From Bellilinea sp034411135 (GTDB taxonomy: Bacteria; Chloroflexota; Anaerolineae; Anaerolineales; Anaerolineaceae), in contig DAOUMN010000059.1 of NCBI GenBank assembly GCA_034411135.1, positions 1-64,000 on the forward strand: a stretch of 64,000 nt of DNA, read 5' to 3'. Within the stretch, counting starts at the first letter, position 1. Every line of letters begins with the position of its first letter. Shown one piece after another: positions 34,774-43,800 of this stretch. The notes beneath the pieces were generated by a model, which was not told the origin of the DNA, did not search any database, and worked only from the letters and a program-made list of their open reading frames with translations. A program made the position numbers and the translations under genes.

Positions 34774-35292
34774 TTAACGGGAATGTTTTTTGTGCTTTCT
34801 TATACTGCCAGCATTCAATTCCAGCGGCACTTGCTGGCGGCTGAGCATTTTCAGCAGAACGCGCACCCGCTCGCTGCCTGGCAGCCGTGAATCAAAAATT
34901 GCCTCATAACCACTGAACGGACCGTGTTCGATGGTCACCGCGTCACCGGGCTCCAAGCCCTCCAGCGTTTCCCCGCCAGCCAGGTTGATCTCTTCCACCC
35001 GTCGGCGAATGGCGTGGATCAGGCTTTCCGGTACCACCGCTGGATCGCCACCGAACGAAACCAGCCCACGAGCCAGCGGCATCCATTGGAAAGCGGACAC
35101 CCCCGTTTTTTCGATATCCACCTGGACAAACAGGTATCCCGGAAAATAGGGGCGAACTTTGCGCGCCCGCGGATTGACCGGATTCACCTTGAGACGGGGA
35201 TAAAAGACTTGATATCCGCTGCTTTGCAAGTGGCTGGCAAGGGCTGCTTCTTTGTGAGGATGGCTTTGTAAGGCATACCAGAGTTCAGGCAT
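34774..35292 (-). CDS. Specialised NusG paralogue (RfaH/LoaP/UpxY-like antiterminator)
   Basis: 172 residues, shorter than housekeeping NusG. The N-terminal NGN domain begins LWYALQSHPHKEAALASHLQ and contains VRPYFPGYLFVQVD; the C-terminal KOW domain contains EPGDAVTIEHGPFSGYEAIF. Housekeeping NusG genes normally sit with secE and ribosomal protein genes; here the gene heads an operon with a kinase and FIST protein, so it is probably a dedicated elongation factor for a certain operon. Which operon it controls is not visible. HK follows after 38 bases. Confidence 0.85.
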   Translation of the reverse strand: MPELWYALQSHPHKEAALASHLQSSGYQVFYPRLKVNPVNPRARKVRPYFPGYLFVQVDIEKTGVSAFQWMPLARGLVSFGGDPAVVPESLIHAIRRRVEEINLAGGETLEGLEPGDAVTIEHGPFSGYEAIFDSRLPGSERVRVLLKMLSRQQVPLELNAGSIRKHKKHSR

Positions 35293-35306
35293 AATCGAAT
35301 CACCAC

Positions 35307-35345
35307 ACAGGTAAAAGAATTATACCTGTTTTAGGGTCAGCGCAA
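35307..35345 (-). promoter_or_regulatory. Promoter and inverted repeat upstream of the NusG-like operon
   Basis: Minus strand TATAAT (35324-35319) with TTGCGC 15 bases upstream (35345-35340). An inverted repeat ACAGGTA-N9-TACCTGT (35329-35307) covers the -10 and is a candidate operator. Confidence 0.5.
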
Positions 35346-35397
35346 ATCCTCAGCAGGATGCCTTTCAAAACTCTAAGGCAACCCCGCCACAGGTGGA

Positions 35398-37959
35398 TTA
35401 ACCCGCACCGGATGATCCACCACCCCCGCCGCCCCCACCGTTGGAGCCACCGCTTGCATCCGCTGTCGAAGTGACAATCACCGCGGTCAGAATACTGCTG
35501 TCAATGTCCCCACCGGCTGCCGAATGCGCCCAGGTGAGCAGGGTGCTCAACCCCCGGTCGCGGAAGGCTTTAACCCAACGGTCGCCCAACCCAAATGCTA
35601 CCGCATAAGGCAAGAAGGCTTCCAGCCATTCACTCTGAAGCAAATTCTGGTTCTCCCGTTTGGTCAGGTTTTTGATATAGTCCTGAAAAGCCCGCCAGCG
35701 TTCGCGGCGAACCATACCCGCCGGGGTAAGCACGGCTAACTGCGCGGCAGTGACCCAGCCCAGCAGCGCAGTGATCATCAATCCCAAACCAGCCCCAACC
35801 AGAATGATGCCAGCCAGTGCCGCGGATGCCGTTCCAATCAGTACAAGCCCGCCAATACCAAGCAAAAAAGCCAGGAAAAACAACGCCGTTGCCCAAATGT
35901 TCAATTGCTGGCGCAAGCGGACGTTTTTATCGAAAATCATCCCTTGCTGGATCAACTCATCCTGCAGGGTGCGATTGAAGGCACTCAGATGATGAGCCAT
36001 TTTTTGCCCGAACACGCTCAAATAATGCCCGCCACGCCGTCCGGACACCTTCGGGTCGAACAGTAAATTCGCCACATAAGCTTGATGAGGTTGTGTCATA
36101 ACCTCCTTGTCAACTTTGCGAACCTCGAAATCGCGTGCTTTGAACAAACCGCCGCTCTCCCGAAAATCGAGGGTGATCCGACCCCGCCGAGCCATATCCA
36201 ACACAATTCCAAAAGCTTGTAGGATCGTGCCACGTCCGTTGTTGACCAGAAACGAAGCCGCTGCTGGCGAAAGATCATCCGGCGGACTGCTGAGTGTGCC
36301 GGGTGGAATGGACAGCGGCGCTTCAACGAAGTTTGCGCGCCGTACCCGCAAGAAGACACCAAACGCGACGATAGCGATCAACGCTGCCAGAGCGCCCGCA
36401 TAGGGCAATCCGCCAACTACCTGGCGGTTGCGTTCGATCTGCACCGACTGCCAGCCTGGCGGCTGCTGAATCAACACACCCGGCGGAAACTGGACTTCAA
36501 GCACCAGTGACTCATTGGCAGGAATATCCCGCAGGTGAAAAGCCATTCCTTCCTCTTCAGGCTGCGCCTGGCTCTCGCGACCGCGCAACAGCGGATCGGT
36601 CAGCGGCTGGACGCCGGCAGGGTACACCACGCGAATTTCACTGGAGCGGATCACATACTCGTGATCGATCGGGATCACTTGCCATACCAGGCTGTCACGC
36701 TGGTTTGCCTGGCGCAGGTTGCCCGTCACCCGGTAGGTCAATTCGAATATCCGGCTGGCATCGCGAGTTGGCTCGAAATGCCAGGTAATTTCGATGGAAT
36801 CCCCATCCTCGACCACCTCCGCCTGCCCTGGCTGGCTGCCGCGCTCCAGCATCTGACCGTCCATGCGCACTGCCAATACTTGCAGGGAGTCAAGCTCATT
36901 TTTTGTGATGTCGCGATAGGCAAAGGTGTAGTCTCCACCTTCGAAGCGGAACACCACCATTTCAGTCACCAGCAAGTCGCCATTTTGTTGCACATCCACA
37001 CGCACATCAAAGCGCTCGGCGTAATAGGATTTGGCTGCAACAGGTTGGGTGAGCATTGCAGCAATCCCCATCGCCACCAATAAGGCAGGCACGGTTTTTA
37101 CCACCCGGTCGCTGCGTAATACGCGAAGGAGCAAAAGGTACACTGCCGCCAGCACAGCGAATACCGCCAGTCCAACCACCGGATCGTATTTTTGGATGGT
37201 AAAGAATGCCGGTGAGGGGATCGCCGAGCTGGGAAAGGTGACGAAGATTGCGGCGTACAGGTTATTGGCGGCGTGCAAACCGAGCGCCAGTTCTAATCCC
37301 TGGCTGCGCAGGGTTATCCACCCGAGTAGCAACCCAATCCCCAGGTAAAACGGCATGGTCAGCCAGAAGCCATACTCCCCCACCTCCGGGTTAGCGACGT
37401 GCAGCAAAGCGAAAAACAGTGAAGGCACAATCAACGGCAACGCGATATTTTTACCAAACCCTCCCATCCACTGAGTCAGGTAGCCACGGAAGAATATTTC
37501 CTCGGTCGATGTTTGCAATGGGATAAGCAGCAGCGCAATGACAAAATAGGGTAACGATTGTAGTGGGTCGAAGGTCCAGCGGTAATTCCCCGGCTGAAGA
37601 ATTGAGAGCACCACATCCGAGAGGGCTGTTAATCCGAACCACAGCGCGGCGGAGAGAAACAATTTTCCCCAATCAAATTGCCCCTCGGGACGAAAGAGGG
37701 TTTTGACCGGACGCCCGTGCAGCCAACGCACTCCGGCAAGTACCGTTGTCGCCGCGAAAGGGAAAGGGATCAACGCAAGCAGCAACCACGAAAGGGGTGA
37801 AAACTGGTTGATGTCCGTGGTTTGTTCGATCAGAATAAATGGGATTACCGCAACAACCTGCACAGCCAGCGTTACAAAGACCACAGCCAAAACGACAAGC
37901 AGATAGCGCCAGATCTGGTTGTTCCCCTGGCGGGCAGCCTCAAGGTATGCGTTGTTCAT
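35398..37959 (-). CDS. CPBP intramembrane protease fused to a DUF2207 membrane protein
   Basis: About 853 residues. The N-terminal third has about seven membrane helices with the CPBP (Rce1-like) motifs EEIFFRGY, FFALLHVANPE and HAANN, which hold the catalytic Glu and His residues. After another helix comes an extracytoplasmic DUF2207 domain (YYAERFDVRVDVQQNGDLLV), a helix, and a C-terminal part with two helices ending in a poly-Gly/Ser tail (GGSNGGGGGGGGSSGAG). Both domains usually occur as separate proteins. The start at 37959 (MNNAYLEAARQG) fits the CPBP family; an ATG at 37995 with GGGGAG upstream is a close alternative. Confidence 0.85.
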   Translation of the reverse strand: MNNAYLEAARQGNNQIWRYLLVVLAVVFVTLAVQVVAVIPFILIEQTTDINQFSPLSWLLLALIPFPFAATTVLAGVRWLHGRPVKTLFRPEGQFDWGKLFLSAALWFGLTALSDVVLSILQPGNYRWTFDPLQSLPYFVIALLLIPLQTSTEEIFFRGYLTQWMGGFGKNIALPLIVPSLFFALLHVANPEVGEYGFWLTMPFYLGIGLLLGWITLRSQGLELALGLHAANNLYAAIFVTFPSSAIPSPAFFTIQKYDPVVGLAVFAVLAAVYLLLLRVLRSDRVVKTVPALLVAMGIAAMLTQPVAAKSYYAERFDVRVDVQQNGDLLVTEMVVFRFEGGDYTFAYRDITKNELDSLQVLAVRMDGQMLERGSQPGQAEVVEDGDSIEITWHFEPTRDASRIFELTYRVTGNLRQANQRDSLVWQVIPIDHEYVIRSSEIRVVYPAGVQPLTDPLLRGRESQAQPEEEGMAFHLRDIPANESLVLEVQFPPGVLIQQPPGWQSVQIERNRQVVGGLPYAGALAALIAIVAFGVFLRVRRANFVEAPLSIPPGTLSSPPDDLSPAAASFLVNNGRGTILQAFGIVLDMARRGRITLDFRESGGLFKARDFEVRKVDKEVMTQPHQAYVANLLFDPKVSGRRGGHYLSVFGQKMAHHLSAFNRTLQDELIQQGMIFDKNVRLRQQLNIWATALFFLAFLLGIGGLVLIGTASAALAGIILVGAGLGLMITALLGWVTAAQLAVLTPAGMVRRERWRAFQDYIKNLTKRENQNLLQSEWLEAFLPYAVAFGLGDRWVKAFRDRGLSTLLTWAHSAAGGDIDSSILTAVIVTSTADASGGSNGGGGGGGGSSGAG

Positions 37960-38131
37960 TCTTATGATCCTCATCGTATGTTCCGTGAAGCGCATATGAT
38001 CTCCCCGGAACGAGCAATTGGAGAATGCATGGCTCACACCCAATTGCCAGAAACATAGAAAGTCCTACAAAAATGGGCGTATTTAGGTTCATAAACTGAA
38101 ACCAAACATCCTTCAAAATTATATCGAATTT

Positions 38132-38464
38132 TCAGGTGTCCTGGCGGGCTGGTATTGCCAGTTCCTCCTCCAACAAGGCAGGTTCGATCTCATAACGCGC
38201 TGCCACCGCGCGGTAATGTTTTTCGACAATTCCCGCCACCAGCCGAGTTTCGACCACCCGAATCGCACCGCACTGCTCCAACAGGCTGAAGTGATAGTAC
38301 AACCGGTTTGGCGGAATGTCCATTTCCCGCGCTACCTGGCGGATGGTACAGGTTTCAGCAATCAACCTGCGCAGTACGTTCAGCCGCAAGCGCGAAACCA
38401 AAACCTTCATAGTTTGCAGATTACGGACATAAAAAATGGAATCGGGTTGGCTGTTCTGGCTCAT
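38132..38464 (-). CDS. ArsR-like winged-helix regulator
   Basis: About 110 residues (124 if translation starts at ATG 38506, whose AT-rich first codons look like promoter sequence). The winged helix is clear: VLVSRLRLNVLRRLIAETC, IRQVAREMDIPPNRLYYHFS and LEQCGAIRVVETRLVAGIVE. After the wing, EKHYRAVAARYEI is typical of ArsR/helix_turn_helix_20 proteins that regulate their own or neighbouring genes. No Cys metal site stands out. It lies between the CPBP-DUF2207 gene (same strand) and the divergent methyltransferase-like gene; either could be its target. Confidence 0.82.
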   Translation of the reverse strand: MSQNSQPDSIFYVRNLQTMKVLVSRLRLNVLRRLIAETCTIRQVAREMDIPPNRLYYHFSLLEQCGAIRVVETRLVAGIVEKHYRAVAARYEIEPALLEEELAIPARQDT

Positions 38465-38647
38465 ATTCCACACAGTTTTTGGGATGTAAAATATTTTTGA
38501 ATTCATTGTAACGAGCGTTGATTTAATTCATTTCAAGAACAAGTTAAGAACGGGTTAAAGAACGGCAGTCACTCCGACCGGCATTGGTCTGACCGTTTTC
38601 CATAGCCTCTGGTTTTTTAAGGTTGAAATCGTTATACTCATTTCAGG

Positions 38648-40891
38648 ATGAATCCGCTCGAACAAGCCTTCGTTACCGGACAAGGTGCCCCGCCTTCTTA
38701 TCCGTTGGGACGTTATTTGCCGCTTTTGCCCGCTGGGATGGTTTCCGCCTGGCTGCAGGCGAACGTTGCGCCCGGCAGCTGGGTGCTCGACCCAATTGGC
38801 GCACACCCGCAACTGTCATTGGAAGCTGCCCGCGCCGGTTACCGCATCCTGATTGCCAGCAACAACCCGGTGCTCAGTTTTCTACTCGAAACCCTCGCCG
38901 CCGCGCCGCCGCGCGCCGAGTTTGAAGCTGCCCTGGCGGCGCTTGCATCCAGCAAACACGGTGAAGAACGCCTGGAACGCTACATCCAGTCGCTCTATTT
39001 GACCAGTTGCGCCGCTTGCGGCAGCAGCATGCCTGCTCAGGCATTCATCTGGCAAAAAGAGCCACTCCAGCCAATCCGGCGCATTTACCAATGCCGTGCC
39101 TGCGGTGACGAAGGCGAACGTCCCGTCACGTCCCAAGACCTGGATCGGCTGGCGCTGTTCGGCAGCGATGTGCTGCACCGCTCACGAGCCCTGGCGCGGG
39201 TGGTGGCGGAGAACGCCCCTCAACAGAAAGAACAGGTCGAGGAAGCCCTCAAAACCTACCTTCCGCGTCCACTTAACATCCTGACCACGCTGATTAACAA
39301 AACTGATACGCTTCAAATTTCAGCCGAGCGCCGCAAATTACTCACCGCACTACTCATTCAGGTGTGCGACGAAGCCAATACCCTCTGGCAATACCCCTCC
39401 ACCCGCCCACGCCCGCGCCAGCTGACCGTACCAGCTCAATTTCGCGAAAACAACCTGTGGCTGGCGCTGGAAAACGCCCTTGCATTCTGGGATCAGAAGG
39501 CTGTTCCTGTTCCCCTCAGCATCTACCCGCAGGCGCCCGGCGCGGCGGGCATTTGCCTGTTTCGCGGACGGGTCAATGCGCTGTTGCCACTCGCAGAAGG
39601 CATCCAACCGGCAGCATTGATCAGCGTGCTGCCGCGCCCCAACCAGGCATTCTGGACTCTTTGCGCGCTGTGGTCGGGCTGGTTATGGGGACGCGATGCA
39701 GTGCAGCCACTGCGCGGCGCGCTGGAACGCCGCCGTTACGACTGGCACTGGATGGCGCAAGCCGTCCACCGTGCCCTCTCCGGACTACACCGCGGATTGA
39801 AAGAATCCACCCCCTTCTTCGCACTTGTTCCGGAAGCCATGCCCGGCTTTCTGCTGTCTGCGTTTACCGCCCCGCTCATCGCCGGTTTTAACCTGGCTGG
39901 CTTTGCGCTCGATTCCGAGAGCGAGCTGGCACAGTTCCACTGGAAGGCAGATACACACACTTCTGCTTCTGTACGTTCCAGCCCAAAACCACTGCTCGAT
40001 CACGCCATAACCAGTCACCTGCAGGAACGCGGCGAACCCGCCCGTTACCTGCCCTTGTTTGCCGCCGCGCTTACCGCGCTCAGCCATCAAGGGCTACTCC
40101 CTCGGCAGGTGAATGCATTAAGCTCGGATTTGCTCACCCGCACCCAGGCAATCCTGGCAGACGTACTGGAAGATCGCACTCGTTTTACCCGGTTTACTGC
40201 ACGCCAGCAATCCGAAGAGGGTGGCTATTGGTGGCTGGCTCAACCCTCCGCCGCGTCTTCGCCGCTTGCTGACCGGGTGGAAAGGGAAATCGTCACCCTG
40301 CTGACACAATACGAAACCGTCAGCCGTGAGCGCATCCATCTTGCCCTTTTCCCGCTGTTCCCTGGTCTACTCACCCCGCCAATGGAGATCATCCAAGCCG
40401 TGCTCGAATCGTATGCCGAGCCCGTCCCCGGTCAAGAAGATACGTGGCAGCTGCGCGCCGAGGACGCCCCGGCGCAGCGCCGCGCGGATTTAAACCACGC
40501 CCGCAGTGGATTGAAAGTCCTGGCAGAGAAGATGGGTTACACCTTCGGCGAAAACGAAACCCTCACCTGGTACGCGGTTGACGGCAAACCGGTGTACCAG
40601 TTTCATTTGCTCGCCAGTAGCATTATCAGCAAGATCATCTTTCAGCCCCAGCCGCTGCCGCCGCGCCGCTGCGTGCTCGTCCTGCCGGGCGGGCGCACCG
40701 GTCTGCTGGGAGTTAAACTGCGCCGCGACCCGCATCTGAATGCAGTCTTCGAGCAAGGCTGGCGGCTGCTCAAATTCCGCCATTTGCGCCAATTGACCGA
40801 ACGTGAGCGCATCAGTCCTACGCTGTGGGAAGAACTGTTGGACGGCGACCCCCCGCACTGGGATGACGCCGTCCAGATTGCCATGTTTTGA
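38648..40891 (+). CDS. Degenerate DNA-methyltransferase-like protein with zinc ribbon
   Basis: 747 residues. The N-terminus follows an N4/N6 DNA methyltransferase: VLDPIGAHPQLSLEAARAGY then ILIASNNP, the position of the SAM-binding DPFxGxG...D-x-NP motif, but the Gly-rich loop is lost and Asp before NP is replaced. A zinc ribbon follows (C121-x2-C124, C149-x2-C152). The place of the catalytic DPPY motif reads VLPRPNQAFWTLC (about 327), so catalysis is unlikely. The C-terminal 150 residues (LVLPGGRTGLLGVKLRRDPH) are alpha/beta and unassigned. I infer a non-enzymatic DNA-binding or regulatory descendant. A stop lies 3 bases before the PBP stop (convergent). Confidence 0.6.
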   Translation: MNPLEQAFVTGQGAPPSYPLGRYLPLLPAGMVSAWLQANVAPGSWVLDPIGAHPQLSLEAARAGYRILIASNNPVLSFLLETLAAAPPRAEFEAALAALASSKHGEERLERYIQSLYLTSCAACGSSMPAQAFIWQKEPLQPIRRIYQCRACGDEGERPVTSQDLDRLALFGSDVLHRSRALARVVAENAPQQKEQVEEALKTYLPRPLNILTTLINKTDTLQISAERRKLLTALLIQVCDEANTLWQYPSTRPRPRQLTVPAQFRENNLWLALENALAFWDQKAVPVPLSIYPQAPGAAGICLFRGRVNALLPLAEGIQPAALISVLPRPNQAFWTLCALWSGWLWGRDAVQPLRGALERRRYDWHWMAQAVHRALSGLHRGLKESTPFFALVPEAMPGFLLSAFTAPLIAGFNLAGFALDSESELAQFHWKADTHTSASVRSSPKPLLDHAITSHLQERGEPARYLPLFAAALTALSHQGLLPRQVNALSSDLLTRTQAILADVLEDRTRFTRFTARQQSEEGGYWWLAQPSAASSPLADRVEREIVTLLTQYETVSRERIHLALFPLFPGLLTPPMEIIQAVLESYAEPVPGQEDTWQLRAEDAPAQRRADLNHARSGLKVLAEKMGYTFGENETLTWYAVDGKPVYQFHLLASSIISKIIFQPQPLPPRRCVLVLPGGRTGLLGVKLRRDPHLNAVFEQGWRLLKFRHLRQLTERERISPTLWEELLDGDPPHWDDAVQIAMF

Positions 40892-40894
40892 TAC

Positions 40895-43800
40895 CTACGG
40901 GGTGGTTGCCGTTGTAGGGCTGACCGTCGGGGTGATGGTTGGCGGCAGAGGAGTCTGAGTAACCGTCGGGGTTAATGTGCTGGTGGGTGTCGCCGTTGCG
41001 GTCGGCGTGACGGTTACCGTGGGGGTCGGTGTCGGTGTAGACGTCGGCACCTGGATATTGAGGTGCAAGGTGCGGATAGCATACGTGTCGCGGTCGCTGT
41101 TTAGCACAATCCGCAAGGTCACCCTACCCGCAGGAATATCACTCAGGTCCCAATCGGTCAGGAATTGCGGCTGGTCGGATTGGGGTCCACCACGGTAGAT
41201 GACTTCCCATTCTGCCGGGTTATTGCCCAACCCGTATTCCAGACGGTAATCGTCATAGGGTTCGGGCACTTTGATGAGTGCGTAGATTTCGAGCGGAGAG
41301 CGGGTGATGGTCTGATCTTCACTCAATCCAGCAAACAGAATCAACGGGCGCTGGTCATTGGCAGTGCATTCGCGCTGCGGCGTGAAGAAAATTGGCTGTT
41401 GGAAGCCCATCTGTTCTGCCCAACGCTGCCCTTCTCCCGTCTCAAGGATCCAGCGCACCGCGCTGGGATCGGTGACGTTGAGGGCAAATTTTTCCTCGAC
41501 GAAATCAGCGCAAGAGGACGAAGCCAGCAAGCCGGTCCAGGTATCGATGCGCACGCGTTTCCACAAGTCGTCTTCTTTAGGTAGCGGCGTTTGATCGTAG
41601 GCAAAGATCTCGTTGCGCTGCAGTGGACAAAATTCGGATGGTTCTGTGCCGGAAACGGCACAGATCACCCGGTCGATCACCCCTGCCGGGCGGATGAAGG
41701 CACTGGGGTTGCCGCCGGTGACTTGCTGAATAGCTGTGCGCATAAAGTTCGACCAGATTGGCGCTGCTCCGCTCAAGCCGGTTGTGTCGACCATGGGGGT
41801 GTAATCGGCGTTGCCAATCCACACTCCTACAGCGAGGTCGGGGGTATAGCCGACTGTCCAGTTGTCCCGAAAATCATTGGTCGTGCCGGTCTTGGCGGCT
41901 GCCGGAAAACCCAGGTTGAGCACGGAATCGACGCCGAACATCGGGGCACGGGCTTGATTGTCCGATAGAATCGAGTTGATCAAATAGGCGTGTTCCGGGC
42001 GAATGACCTGATCACCTGCTGGCGGGTTGTATTCATATACGGTTTTACCTTGGAAATCGACAATCTTTGTAATCGCCACCGGAGGTACCAGGCGCCCGCC
42101 GTTGGCAAATACGCTGTAAGCGCCGGTCAACTCAATCAAGGAAACATCGCCGCCGCCCAGGGTAAGCGAAAGTCCGTAATCCGGGCGGGTCAGGGTGGTT
42201 ATGCCCATGCGACGGGCAAAACTGACCAGACCTTCCTGCGCTGGCGTGGAGGGGTTGTCATAAATACCCACAAATTGCAACGCCTTGACCGCCGGAATAT
42301 TATAAGAATTTGCCAATGCTTCGCGCACCGTCACCGGTCCGTGAAATCGTCCATCATAATTGACCGGACGGTACGGTTCGCGCTGATCGTTCGGGTCGCC
42401 GGAGGGCGGAAATTCGCTCGGCACATCCCAAATCAGCGTGGAAGGCGTCCAGCCCTTCTCGAAGGCTGCCGCGTAGGTCAGCGGCTTGATCGCCGAACCC
42501 GGCTGGCGCGGACTGGTAGCCATATTGACCTGCCCAGAAATGGCGGCGTTGTAAAAATCGGGCGAACCGACCATCGCCAAAATCTCACCGGTTGATGGGC
42601 GCAGCGCGATCAGCGCGCCATTGGTAGCGTTGTTGTTTGCCATTTGCGCAACCTGCTCTCGCACCAACCGTTCGGCGGTTTCCTGCAAGGCAGGATCCAG
42701 CGTCGTATATACGGTAAAGCCGGATCGATAGATTGTGTTTGGGTCGTAGCGTTCTTCCAATTGAGCACGGACAAAATCCACCCAGTGCGGGAAACGGTAC
42801 ACCTGGCGAGCAGGTTGAAAGGTATAATTTTCGATCTCGCGCACAGCTTCCGCGGCAGCCTGCGCATCCACGCACACCGGGCGCAGCGAAGTGCTCACGT
42901 CGATACAGTTGCGTTCGTTGCTCAGTTCGTACATCAGAACAATCACTGTGCGGAAACGATTCAGCGTTGCCTCGCGGTTGGTTTCGATGTCGTAGATCGC
43001 CGGTGACTGCGGGATGCCAGCCAGGAAAGCCGCCTGACCCAGGGTCAGTTTGTCGGCGGTAGTATTGAAATAGGTCTCCGCAGCGGCTTCGACACCATAC
43101 GCCAGCTTACCGTAGTAATTTTCGTTTAGATACAGTTCAAGAATCTCTTCCTTGCTGTAACGGCGGGTGATTTCGGCTGCCAGGACAATTTCGCGTGCCT
43201 TACGGTCCACCGTGCGCTCAAAGCGTTCCTCGGGACCGAGCAGCAATCCGCGCGCCAGCTGCTGGGTAATGGTCGATGCGCCGGAAACCACCTCGCCGCT
43301 GGTGTAGTTTTGCACCAATGCACGCGCTATCGCCCAGGGATCAAAACCCGGATGTGTGTAAAAATCCTTATCCTCGGTGGCAATGGTTGCCGCAATCAGG
43401 TAGGGGGAAATCCGTTCCAGCGGGACATACGTGCGCCGCCCGGCGTTTGGGTCAATGATTTCATAGATCAGGTTGCCGTTACGGTCGAGCAGACGGGTAG
43501 TCTCGAACTGGGATGCTTTGCCACGCAAATCTTCTACGCTGGGCAGGCTGGCAGCCAGGGTGAAGTAGCGCACCACCACCAGTGAACCCGCCAGCACCAA
43601 TAAAATGACAACTACGAACAAGAATCCGATCATCAGGCGCAACATGCAACTGAGCGGCTTTTTCCATGGATTCCCGTTCGGCTGGGAGGGCGGCGAAATG
43701 CTGCCCGTCGTTTTTGGTGGAACAGGTGACACAGGTCTGCCCACCGGCGCCGGGCGGCTGGCGCGAGTTATCTGGCTAGAGCCACTGGTGGTTGGCTTGC

